From: Bradyrhizobium sp. Gha
Lineage (GTDB): Bacteria > Pseudomonadota > Alphaproteobacteria > Rhizobiales > Xanthobacteraceae
Direction: 5' to 3'
Assembly: GCF_900113735.1 (NCBI RefSeq)
Contig: NZ_FOQM01000019.1
Span: forward strand, 1 to 64,000
DNA: 64,000 bases
Part shown: positions 56,477 to 64,000 of the stretch, one piece after another
Position numbering within the stretch: position 1 is the first letter of the stretch
Layout of the letters: the number at the start of each line of letters is the position of its first letter
The notes under the pieces: generated by a model
Seen by the model: only the letters and a program-made list of their open reading frames with translations
Database searches by the model: none
What the model was told of the DNA's origin: nothing
Program-made: the position numbers and the translations under genes

Positions 56477-57562
56477 TTAATGGGAAGCGGCCGCCCGCTT
56501 GTCGCCACGGCCGTGACGCAGTCGTCCGACCACGCCGGTGGGGAAGAAATAGACACTGGCGATGAACAGCAGCCCCAGCCAGAGCAGCCAGCGGTCCGGG
56601 TGCAGCAGCCCCGGCACCAGCGGCAGGCCGGTTTCGGAGGCCGCTTTCGAGGCGGCACCCATCAGCGATTGGAGGTAGTTCTGGGCGAGGATGAAGATCG
56701 TGGCGCCGATGATCGCGCCGTAGATCGTGCCCATGCCGCCGATCACCACCATCAGCAGGATGTCCAGCATGATGGAGAAGCTGAGCGAGGTGTCCGGACC
56801 CGCATAGCGCAGCCACAGCGCATTCAAGATGCCGGCACTGGCCGCGACCAGGGCCGCGAGACAGTTTGCGTAGGTCAGGTGGAACACCGTGCGGAAGCCG
56901 AGGGCCTCGGCGCGAAAGCGGTTCTCGCGGATCGCCTGCAGTACGCGGCCGAACGGCGAGTTCACCACACGCAGCAGAGCAAGGATCATCAAGGCCGAGA
57001 TGGCGAACACCAGATAGAAGGTCAGGATGCGGCCATTGATCTCGAAGCCGAAGACGCTTTTGGAGATCAGCACCGTGCCGGGGCGCAGCAGCTCGGGCAG
57101 TTGGAAGCTGCGCCCGTCCTCGCCGCCGGTGAGCCAGGAGAGCTGCGAGGCCAGCACCTGAAAGGCGGAGGCCACCGCGAGCGTGATCATGGCAAAAAAG
57201 ATCGCGGCCACCCGCAGCGAGAACAAGCCGATGGCCAGCGCAAGCAGCGCGGCCAGCGGCAGGCCGACGACGATTCCGGTTGCGACGGCGGCCCAGCTCG
57301 GGCCCATGCCGTACAGCGCGATCGCGATCGCGTAGCTGCCGATGCCGTAGAACATGGTGTGGGCGAACGAGACCGTGCCGGTGTAACCGAGCAGCAGATC
57401 GTAGGAGGCCACAAGCGCTGCGAATACGCAGATCTTGGCCGCGACGTTCAGTGCCTTGGCCCCCGGGAACAGGAACGGCGTCGCAGCCAGCGCCAGGATG
57501 ATGAGGACGAGAACGAGTGTAAGGACGCGGCTGCGCGGCGGATCGCCCGACAGGATCATCAT
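56477..57562 (-). CDS. livM: Branched-chain amino-acid ABC transporter permease LivM-type
   Basis: 361 aa, about ten hydrophobic helices, with the family motif YDLLLGYTGTVSFAHTMFYGIGSY and the EAA-like ENRFRAEALG. It pairs with the LivH-type permease to form the channel. The ATG at 57562 overlaps the livH stop (ATGA). Last gene of the liv operon. The upstream frame is open, but inside livH. Confidence 0.9.
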   Translation of the reverse strand: MMILSGDPPRSRVLTLVLVLIILALAATPFLFPGAKALNVAAKICVFAALVASYDLLLGYTGTVSFAHTMFYGIGSYAIAIALYGMGPSWAAVATGIVVGLPLAALLALAIGLFSLRVAAIFFAMITLAVASAFQVLASQLSWLTGGEDGRSFQLPELLRPGTVLISKSVFGFEINGRILTFYLVFAISALMILALLRVVNSPFGRVLQAIRENRFRAEALGFRTVFHLTYANCLAALVAASAGILNALWLRYAGPDTSLSFSIMLDILLMVVIGGMGTIYGAIIGATIFILAQNYLQSLMGAASKAASETGLPLVPGLLHPDRWLLWLGLLFIASVYFFPTGVVGRLRHGRGDKRAAASH

Positions 57563-58569
57563 CGGCTGGTCACAGCATAGAGGCCGCGCGGGCGCCACAT
57601 CAGGATGGCGACCATCAGCAGAATGTTGGAGACGAGGGCGAGTTTCGGCACCAGGAAGCCGCCGTAGTTGGCGACCATCGCCACCAGGATCGCGCCGATG
57701 AAGCAGCCGCCGATCGAGCCGAGGCCGCCGATGATGACGACGACGAAGATCAGGACCGTCAGCTCGTCGCTCATGGAGGCATGGACCTGCTCGCGATAGA
57801 GCGCCCACATCACGCCGCCGAGGCCGGCGAGCGCCGAGCCGGTCATGAACACGCCGAGGAACAGCCGCCGGATACGATAGCCGAGCGCCTCGACCATCTC
57901 GCGGTTCTCGACGCCGGCGCGGATCAGAAGCCCGAGCTTGGTGCGATTGAGCACCAGCTGGATGGCGATGAAGACCGCGAGCCCGATCAGCGTCGCCAGC
58001 ACGCGGTACTTTGCGATCGCGACGTCGCCGAGGATGAAGGAGCCGCGCAGCGACGCCGGCAGCGGCATCGGGATGATCTGCGGCCCCCACAGCGCATAGA
58101 GCGTCTGCTCGGCGACGATCAGCCCGCCTGTGGTCATCAGGATCTGCTTCAGATGCTGGCCGTAGACTGGCAGGATCAGCACGCGCTCGACGACCAGTCC
58201 GAGCGCGCCTGAAACCGCCATCGACAGCAGCGCCGCCGGCGCCAGCACCGCCAGGTTCACCCACAGCGAATCCGCCTGAACCGAGGCCGCGAACGGCGCG
58301 AACACCAGCGTCGCGACATAGGCGCCGACCGCGATGAAGGCGCCGTGACCGAAGTTCAGCACGTCCATCAGGCCGAACACCAGCGTCAGCCCCGAGGCCA
58401 TGATGAAGATCATCATGCCCATCGCGAGGCTTGCGGCGGTCAGCGTCAGCCAGGTCGAGGGCGAGCCGACCAGCGGGATGGTGAGGAGCGCGAGCGCGAC
58501 CGGCAGCAGGATCGGCGCGATGTCGCGCTTCGGCTTCGGCAGCGGATCTGATGCTGTGAGTTCAGTCAC
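57559..58569 (-). CDS. livH: Branched-chain amino-acid ABC transporter permease LivH-type
   Basis: 336 aa membrane permease: ASGLTLVFGLMDVLNFGHGAF, the EAA-like loop RAGVENREMVEALGY and IIGGLGSIGGCFIGAILVAM. A GTG start at 58569 with ggaggc upstream overlaps the livF stop (GTGA), so coupling continues through the operon. Confidence 0.9.
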   Translation of the reverse strand: MTELTASDPLPKPKRDIAPILLPVALALLTIPLVGSPSTWLTLTAASLAMGMMIFIMASGLTLVFGLMDVLNFGHGAFIAVGAYVATLVFAPFAASVQADSLWVNLAVLAPAALLSMAVSGALGLVVERVLILPVYGQHLKQILMTTGGLIVAEQTLYALWGPQIIPMPLPASLRGSFILGDVAIAKYRVLATLIGLAVFIAIQLVLNRTKLGLLIRAGVENREMVEALGYRIRRLFLGVFMTGSALAGLGGVMWALYREQVHASMSDELTVLIFVVVIIGGLGSIGGCFIGAILVAMVANYGGFLVPKLALVSNILLMVAILMWRPRGLYAVTSR

Positions 58570-59288
58570 TGATGTGCCTCCAGGCTCAGGCCCAGCAGCC
58601 GCTCCTGCAGCGGCACGTCGGCGGCCAAGGCCGCCATCGCGCCGCGATGGACGATGGTGCCGTTGTCCATGACCAGCACGGTGTCGCCGAGTTCGCGGGC
58701 GGCAAAGAAATTCTGTTCGACGAGCAGGATCGTCGCGCCCTTGCGCTTGATCTCCTTCAGGCATTCGATCAGCGCCCCGACGATGGCGGGCGCCAGCCCC
58801 TTGGTCGGCTCGTCGATCAGCAACAGCTTGCGCGGCTCGATGATCGCGCGCGCGATCGACAGCATCTGCTTCTGGCCGCCCGAGAGGCTTCCGGCGCGCG
58901 ACAGCCAGAACCGGCGCAGCGCCGGGAAGAAGCCGAAGATCCACTCCAGCTGCTTGTCATCCATCTCTGCGTCGCGGGCGGCGAGGACGAGGTTTTCTTT
59001 GACGGTCAGATCGGAGAACACCGCCATGCTCTCGGGCACGTAGCCGACGCCGAGCCGTGCGATGTCGGGCGTGGCGCGGCTCTCGATGCGCTCACCGCTC
59101 ATCGTGATCTCGCCCGAGGAGGCCTGCCACAGGCCCATGATGGTGCGGAGCGTCGTGGTTTTGCCGGCGCCGTTGCGGCCAAGCAGCATCGTGACCTGCC
59201 CCTCGGGCACCGCGAGGTCGATGCCCTGGAGAATGTGGTAGCGGCCGATATGGGTGTGCACGCCGGAGAGTTTCAGGAGGTCGCTCAT
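58566..59288 (-). CDS. livF: Branched-chain amino-acid ABC transporter ATP-binding protein LivF-type
   Basis: 240 aa ABC ATPase with Walker A GRNGAGKTT, signature SLSGGQKQMLSIARA and Walker B LLLIDEPTKGLAP. Its ATG overlaps the livG stop. It powers import together with LivG. Confidence 0.93.
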   Translation of the reverse strand: MSDLLKLSGVHTHIGRYHILQGIDLAVPEGQVTMLLGRNGAGKTTTLRTIMGLWQASSGEITMSGERIESRATPDIARLGVGYVPESMAVFSDLTVKENLVLAARDAEMDDKQLEWIFGFFPALRRFWLSRAGSLSGGQKQMLSIARAIIEPRKLLLIDEPTKGLAPAIVGALIECLKEIKRKGATILLVEQNFFAARELGDTVLVMDNGTIVHRGAMAALAADVPLQERLLGLSLEAHQ

Positions 59289-60061
59289 GCCGCACCCTCT
59301 GCAGGGCTCTTGGGAGCAACGCCGAGATACGCTTCCTGCACGATCGGCGAAGCGATGACGTCCGCCGGCGGCCCGTCGGCGACAAGCTGTCCGTTATGCA
59401 GCACCATGATGCGGTCGGCGAGCGAGCGCACCACGTCCATCTTGTGCTCGACCAGCAGGATGATCTTGCTCTTGTCCTGCTTGAGCTGGGCGATCAGGTT
59501 CAGGACGACGGGCACCTCGTCGATGCTCATGCCGGCGGTCGGCTCGTCGAACATGAACACCTTTGGCTCCAGCGCGATCATCAGCGCGACCTCGAGCTTG
59601 CGCTGGTCGCCATGCGACAGCGCGGTCGCGGCCACGCCGCGACGATTGCCGAGCGCGACCTGGTCGAGGATGACGTCGGCGCGCGCGATCAGATCGCGGC
59701 GGACCATCCAGGGCCGCAGCATGTCGTAATGGGCGCCGCTTGCAGCCTGCACCGCGAGACGCACGTTCTCCTCGACGGTCAGGTTCGGAAATAGATTGGT
59801 GAGCTGGAACGCACGCCCGAGACCCGCACGGGTCCGCAGCGGCGCGGAGTGCTGCGTGATGTCGGTGCCATCGAACAGGATGTGGCCAGCGGAGGCGCGC
59901 AGCTGGCCGGAGATCAGGTTGAAATAAGTGGTCTTGCCTGCGCCGTTCGGCCCGACGATAGCCGTGAGCTCGCCCGGACGGAACGTACAGCTGACGTTGT
60001 TGACGGCGACATGCCCGCCGAAGCGGATGGTGAGGTCGCGGGTTTCGAGGGAGAGCGTCAT
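59285..60061 (-). CDS. livG: Branched-chain amino-acid ABC transporter ATP-binding protein LivG-type
   Basis: 258 aa from the ATG at 60061. Walker A GPNGAGKTT, signature ALSHGDQRKLEVALM, Walker B VFMFDEPTAGM. The signature has SHGDQ where most ABC proteins have SGGQQ, a form common in LivG-type subunits. The open frame upstream lies in repeat DNA and is not coding. Confidence 0.92.
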   Translation of the reverse strand: MTLSLETRDLTIRFGGHVAVNNVSCTFRPGELTAIVGPNGAGKTTYFNLISGQLRASAGHILFDGTDITQHSAPLRTRAGLGRAFQLTNLFPNLTVEENVRLAVQAASGAHYDMLRPWMVRRDLIARADVILDQVALGNRRGVAATALSHGDQRKLEVALMIALEPKVFMFDEPTAGMSIDEVPVVLNLIAQLKQDKSKIILLVEHKMDVVRSLADRIMVLHNGQLVADGPPADVIASPIVQEAYLGVAPKSPAEGAA

Positions 60062-60108
60062 TGATCGGCTGGAATTGATGAAACGAGGTACGTCCGCGGG
60101 CACGCTGG

Positions 60109-60146
60109 CTCCCTCCCCCGCTCGCGGGGGAGGGCTGGGGAGAGGC
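60109..60146. repeat. Short family-A-like palindrome between livK and livG
   Basis: ctccctcccccgctcgcggg pairs with the following ggggagg region; it forms a strong G+C hairpin in the 98-nt livK-livG gap and may lower expression of the genes after livK. Confidence 0.55.
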
Positions 60147-60159
60147 GAAGCAAGAAACG

Positions 60160-61344
60160 TCACCGCTTGTTGCGGATCGGAACGTCCATGTCCTCGATCT
60201 TCAGCTCGCGGACCGGCTCGAGGATGGCCCAGGCAACGTTCGGATCGACCTTGACCTTGAAGTGATACATGCTCTGCAGCGCCTGATGGTCCTCTTTGCG
60301 GAACACCATCTTGCCCTTCGGCGTGTCGAACTCCATGCCTTCCATGGTCGATATCAGCTTCTCGGTGTCGGTCGATTTGGCCTTGCTGACCGCAGTGACG
60401 ATGGACATCGCAGCCGCGAAGCCGCCCGCGGTGAAGAAATCAGGCGGGGCGTTGAAGCGCTTCTGGTGCTCGGCGACGAGCCAGTCGTTCACCGGGTTCT
60501 TCGGGATGTCGTAGTAGTAATAGGTCGCGCCCTCCATGCCCGGCAGGCTCTTATAGGCCGCGAGCGCCGGCAGGATGTTGCCGCCGGTGGAGAGCTCGAT
60601 GCCGTAGCGCTTCGGATCCATGTCCTGGAGTTTCGCCAACGGGTTGCCGGCACCGGCCCAGATCACCCAGATCACCTTGCGGCCCGGCTTGTCCTTCAGC
60701 GCATCAAACAGGCGCTGGCCGACGGCGGTGAAGTCGGTGGTGTTGGCCGGGGCATATTCCTCGGCGCCGAGCGTCGCGCCGGTCTTGGCCAGGGCCTCCT
60801 TGAAAGCGGCGACGCCGTCGCGGCCGAAGGCGTAGTCCTGCGCGAGCGTCGCAACCGTGACGCCCGGCTTGCCGATCGCGACCGCGTTCGAGATCGCGTC
60901 CTGCGAGGAGTTGCGCGCGGTGCGGAAGATGTAGCGATTCCACTTCTCACCGGTAATCTGGTCCGCGACCGCGGGCTCGACGACCAGGATCTTCTTGTTC
61001 TCTTCCGCGACCGGAAGCATCGCCAGCGCCGCGGCCGATGAGGTCGTGCCAACCGCGATATCGACCTTGTCATCCTGATAGGCTTCGGCGAGCGCCGTCT
61101 TCGCAAGGTCTGGCTTGCCCTGGTCGTCCTTGGTGATGATGACGATCTTGCGACCGTCGATCGTCATGGTGCCTTTGGTGGCGTATTCGAAGCCCATCTG
61201 CAGGCCGGTTTCCGTCTGCTTGGCGTAGACCTCGAGCGGACCAGTCTTGCCGTAGATCAGCCCGATCTTGAGGTCATCGGCGCGCGCCGAGGTAACCGCG
61301 GCGGCGGCGATAATGGTTGTTGTTATGATGAGTGATCGGCGCAC
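60160..61344 (-). CDS. livK: Liv-type periplasmic substrate-binding protein
   Basis: 394 aa from the GTG at 61344 (aggaggga 6 nt upstream). Signal peptide RRSLIITTTIIAAAAVTSARA. Type I periplasmic-binding fold: LKIGLIYGKTGPLEVYAKQT, GTTSSAAALAMLPVAEENK, YIFRTARNSSQDAISNAVA and TFTLAQDYAFG-like ATLAQDYAFGRDG. The length and sequence suggest an aromatic or short-chain acid as substrate as readily as branched-chain amino acids. First gene of the liv operon. Confidence 0.9.
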   Translation of the reverse strand: MRRSLIITTTIIAAAAVTSARADDLKIGLIYGKTGPLEVYAKQTETGLQMGFEYATKGTMTIDGRKIVIITKDDQGKPDLAKTALAEAYQDDKVDIAVGTTSSAAALAMLPVAEENKKILVVEPAVADQITGEKWNRYIFRTARNSSQDAISNAVAIGKPGVTVATLAQDYAFGRDGVAAFKEALAKTGATLGAEEYAPANTTDFTAVGQRLFDALKDKPGRKVIWVIWAGAGNPLAKLQDMDPKRYGIELSTGGNILPALAAYKSLPGMEGATYYYYDIPKNPVNDWLVAEHQKRFNAPPDFFTAGGFAAAMSIVTAVSKAKSTDTEKLISTMEGMEFDTPKGKMVFRKEDHQALQSMYHFKVKVDPNVAWAILEPVRELKIEDMDVPIRNKR

Positions 61345-61448
61345 GATGGTCCCTCCTGTCTCGGATTTTCCGGGCAATAGCGATTTGCACAGCCTGACGA
61401 ACATTGCAATTCGACCTTCCGGCCGACGTTGTGCATGCGGCGGCCGCA

Positions 61449-63497
61449 TCATTTTTGAACCAGCCACGGCGCGTGTTGCGCGTCGGTGCCGGAGGCGGCG
61501 CCTTCGATCTGGCGCCAATCCGACTGCGCCTCTTCAGCACTTTCGAAAATATGCGGCGCGACGCCACGCCGTTCGAGCGCCTCGCCAAGCTTGATGCGGA
61601 GGAAGCCCGAGGTCGTGTAGCGCGACGCGCCGGAATAGAACCTGTCGACCAGGCTGCGCACCATGGCTGAATAATCGTCCAGCAGCTCCGGCAGAATGGA
61701 AAAATTGTCATAATTGACGATGGCGTAAACCTTGCGACCGAGCGGGCCGAGCCTCGCCGCGACAATCCGCCCGATCTCCTCGATCTCGGCTTTGCTGCGC
61801 AAGGGATAGCGCTCGAGGTTGATGAAGAACAGGTTCTGGTCGGCATCGAGGGTGAAGCGCTGGTCGAGCGGGATGGTCAGCAACCGTTCCCGCAGATCCA
61901 TGGGGCCGTCGCGGAAGATGCGTGCATCCATCAGGCCGGGTTCCCGCGGGATCAGCGGCGTGAAATCCATCAGGCGCAGGATGTCGCGTTCGATGTCGGT
62001 GCCGGGTGCGACTTCGGTGAGCTCGAGCCCGTCGGGCCGCAGCGTGAAGACGCAGCGCTCGGTGACATAGAGCACGCGCTGCCCGCGGGCTGCGGCGAAA
62101 GGGCCACTGAAGGTGACGTGCTCGACGTGATCGACGAATTTGCGCGACTTGGCCTCTTCGACAATGGTGAGCTGCCCGTCGGTGACGGCGATGCGCTGCC
62201 TGCCGGCGGCAAAGGTGCCGACGAACACGACCTCCTTGGCATTCTGGCTGATGTTGATGAAACCGCCGGCGCCCGCCAGCTTCGGCCCAAACTTGCTGAC
62301 ATTGAGATTGCCGGTGCGATCGACCTGCGCGAGCCCGAGGAAGGCCGCATCCAGCCCGCCACCGTCATAGAAGTCGAACTGATAGGGCTGATCGATCACG
62401 GCCTGGGTATTGATCGCCGCGCCGAAATCGATGCCGCTCGCGGGAATGCCGCCGATCACGCCGGGCTCCGCGGTCAGCGTGATCAGGTCGATGATGCGCT
62501 CTTCGTTGGCGACCGAGGCGATCCCTTCGGGCATGCCGATGCCGAGATTGACGACGCTGTTGGCCTTCAGCTCGAAGGCCGCGCGGCGCGCGATGATCTT
62601 GCGCTCGCTCAGCGGCATCTCGGGCAGCGATGCCGCGCGCACTCGGATCTCGCTGGAATAAGCAGGATTATACTGTGTGCCAAAGGTCTGCCAGTGATGC
62701 TCGGGCCTGGCCACGACGACGCAATCGACCAGCACGCCGGGAATCTTGACCTGGCGCGGATTGAGGCTGCCGCTCTCGGCGACACGCTCGACCTGGGCGA
62801 TGACGATGCCGCCGGAATTGTGCGCGGCCATGGCGATCGCCAGCGCTTCCAGCGTCAGCGCTTCCTTCTCCATGGTGAGGTTACCGTCAGGATCGCCTGT
62901 GGTGGCGCGGATGATCCCGACATTGATCGGGAACGTCCGATAGAGCAGGCATTCCTCGCCGCGCAGGGTGATCAGCTCCACCATGTCCTCGGTGGTGCGC
63001 GCATTCAGCTTGCCGCCGCCATGCCTGGGGTCGACGAAGGTGCCGATGCCAACGCGGCTGATATGGCCCGGCCGGTGTGCCGCGATGTCGCGGAACAGGT
63101 GCGTGATCACGCCCTGCGGCAGATTGTAGGCCTCGATCTGGTTGGCGATCGCGAGCTGCTGCAGTTTCGGGGCAAGACCCCAGTGCCCGCCGATCACCCG
63201 GCGGACCAGGCCTTCGTGGGCGAAATGGTTGAGGCCGCGGTGCTTGCCGTCGCCCTGGCCTGCGGCATAGACCAGCGTCAGATTGCGCGGCTTGCCCTGC
63301 GTGTAGGGCGCATCGCCCTCGTTGGCGAGATAGAGTTCCTCCAGCGCCACCGCGATCTCCTCGGCAAAGCCGATACCGACGAAGCCGCCGGTGGCGACCG
63401 TGTCGCCGTCGCGGATCAGCATCACGGCTTCCTCGGCCGTGACGATCTTGCCCTTGCCGGAGTTTGGCAGATAGGCCAAGGCAGGGTGCTGGTTCAC
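61449..63497 (-). CDS. Acyl-CoA:carboxylate CoA-transferase with extra C-terminal domain
   Basis: 682 aa from a GTG at 63497 (gggagg 7-8 nt upstream). The first about 520 residues are a family I CoA-transferase of the propionate/acetoacetate type (both halves fused): GDTVATGGFVGIGFAEEI, then NLGIGMPEGIASVANEE and the catalytic Glu in TLTAEPGVIGGIPASG. The last about 150 residues (from DARIFRDGPMDLRER) form a separate alpha/beta region absent from ordinary Pct/YdiF. It lies 104 nt ahead of livK on the same strand, which suggests that the imported compound is an acid activated by CoA transfer. Confidence 0.88.
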   Translation of the reverse strand: MNQHPALAYLPNSGKGKIVTAEEAVMLIRDGDTVATGGFVGIGFAEEIAVALEELYLANEGDAPYTQGKPRNLTLVYAAGQGDGKHRGLNHFAHEGLVRRVIGGHWGLAPKLQQLAIANQIEAYNLPQGVITHLFRDIAAHRPGHISRVGIGTFVDPRHGGGKLNARTTEDMVELITLRGEECLLYRTFPINVGIIRATTGDPDGNLTMEKEALTLEALAIAMAAHNSGGIVIAQVERVAESGSLNPRQVKIPGVLVDCVVVARPEHHWQTFGTQYNPAYSSEIRVRAASLPEMPLSERKIIARRAAFELKANSVVNLGIGMPEGIASVANEERIIDLITLTAEPGVIGGIPASGIDFGAAINTQAVIDQPYQFDFYDGGGLDAAFLGLAQVDRTGNLNVSKFGPKLAGAGGFINISQNAKEVVFVGTFAAGRQRIAVTDGQLTIVEEAKSRKFVDHVEHVTFSGPFAAARGQRVLYVTERCVFTLRPDGLELTEVAPGTDIERDILRLMDFTPLIPREPGLMDARIFRDGPMDLRERLLTIPLDQRFTLDADQNLFFINLERYPLRSKAEIEEIGRIVAARLGPLGRKVYAIVNYDNFSILPELLDDYSAMVRSLVDRFYSGASRYTTSGFLRIKLGEALERRGVAPHIFESAEEAQSDWRQIEGAASGTDAQHAPWLVQK

Positions 63498-63524
63498 GCG
63501 TGTCCTCCCATGTTGGTCTTGTCA

Positions 63525-63549
63525 GGAGCGGCCTTGCGGTGGCCGCTCC
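63525..63549 (-). terminator. Perfect 9-bp hairpin after the MFS gene
   Basis: GGAGCGGCC (63525-63533) pairs with GGCCGCTCC (63541-63549) across 7 nt, 29 nt past the MFS stop. No T-run on the minus strand. Confidence 0.45.
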
Positions 63550-63577
63550 CTTGTTGCAATCGGTGCGTTCGGAGCTG

Positions 63578-64000
63578 TCAGACCTTGCGGGTTTCGGTGG
63601 CGAAATAGACCGAGACGATCGTGATGATCGCGAGCGCGATCATGTAGAGCGAGATCGGCCAGGTTGCCGGCGCGTAGGCCGTCATCAGGCCCGTCGCGAT
63701 CAGCGGCGACAGCGCACCGGCAAAGATCGAGGCGAGGTTGTAGCCGAGCGAGACGCCGCTATAGCGCACCTTGGTGCCGAACAGCTCCGACAGGAAGCTC
63801 GCCTGGGGGCCGTACATCGCGGCGTGCCCGATGGCGAGGCCGAGCACGATTGCGATCCAGGTCAGATGTGGGTTCTTGGTCGACAGCAGCATGAACAGCG
63901 GGAACGACATCAGTGCGGAGAACACCGCGCCGAAAATATAGATCGGCCGCCGCCCGACCTTGTCGGACAGCGCGCCGAAAGCCGGGATCGTGAAGGTCTC
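63578..64000 (-). CDS. MFS transporter, MHS-type, partial (3' part only)
   Basis: The last 140 residues of a gene that continues past the window edge. GALSDKVGRRPIYIFG is the cytoplasmic loop signature of the metabolite:H+ symporter (MHS, ShiA/KgtP/ProP-like) group. The last four or five helices follow, with YGPQASFLSELFGTKVRYSGVS typical of MHS members. It would import an organic acid or similar solute; next to a CoA-transferase and the liv genes, a shared substrate is possible. Confidence 0.85.
   Translation of the reverse strand, partial: ETFTIPAFGALSDKVGRRPIYIFGAVFSALMSFPLFMLLSTKNPHLTWIAIVLGLAIGHAAMYGPQASFLSELFGTKVRYSGVSLGYNLASIFAGALSPLIATGLMTAYAPATWPISLYMIALAIITIVSVYFATETRKV

Overview
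The window is 64 kb of high-GC alphaproteobacterial chromosome. It most resembles Bradyrhizobium or a close relative. The reasons are the gene block gyrB, recF, dnaN, dnaA, rpsT, the dense dispersed palindromic repeats typical of that genus, and the mix of Bug-type and Liv-type solute systems, isoquinoline-oxidoreductase-like molybdoenzymes and many small secreted proteins. The genus is recognised from the sequence, not from a database search.

Layout. 1-1.4 kb: an IS110-family (IS1111-type) element sitting in a dispersed repeat. 1.4-17 kb: metabolic and envelope genes (acyl-CoA synthetase, two serine beta-lactamase-like hydrolases, gabD, purC, pirin, a membrane-anchored AraC regulator, MmgE/PrpD, FUSC, MATE). 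17-29 kb: a core block, all on the minus strand: rpsT, dnaA, dnaN, recF, gyrB and a murA-like gene. It is interrupted by a DUF559 gene and by a full-length/miniature gene pair. The 1.1 kb upstream of dnaA may hold the replication origin. 29-38 kb: msrA, a Wza-like export lipoprotein, hydrolases and a two-gene molybdenum hydroxylase operon. 37.8-47 kb: an HD-GYP protein, a Bug solute-binding protein, an arsR-SRPBCC-DUF899 operon, a frameshifted trypsin-like protease, a three-gene operon (membrane protein, winged-helix regulator, cis-prenyltransferase), tag and small orphan genes. 47-56 kb: a di-haem peroxidase divergent from an AcpA-type phosphoesterase, a second membrane AraC regulator beside a sterol-desaturase-family enzyme, tRNA-Arg(CCG), and a two-gene c-di-GMP operon. 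56-64 kb: a full Liv-type ABC transporter (livK, G, F, H, M), a CoA-transferase with an extra C-terminal domain, and the end of an MFS permease.

The most interesting observations are regulatory or structural. Two perfect copies of the inverted repeat ACTTTG-N5-CAAAGT lie in the membrane protein / regulator / uppS operon, one at the promoter and one over the uppS start codon. An apparently leaderless arsR gene has its start codon inside a 24-bp operator-like palindrome. The murA-like gene has Asp in place of the catalytic Cys. A 52-residue internally deleted copy of a secreted protein lies between recF and gyrB. The IS1111-type element has a noncoding end that could encode a guide (bridge/seek) RNA. 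No CRISPR array, prophage or classical defence island is visible.
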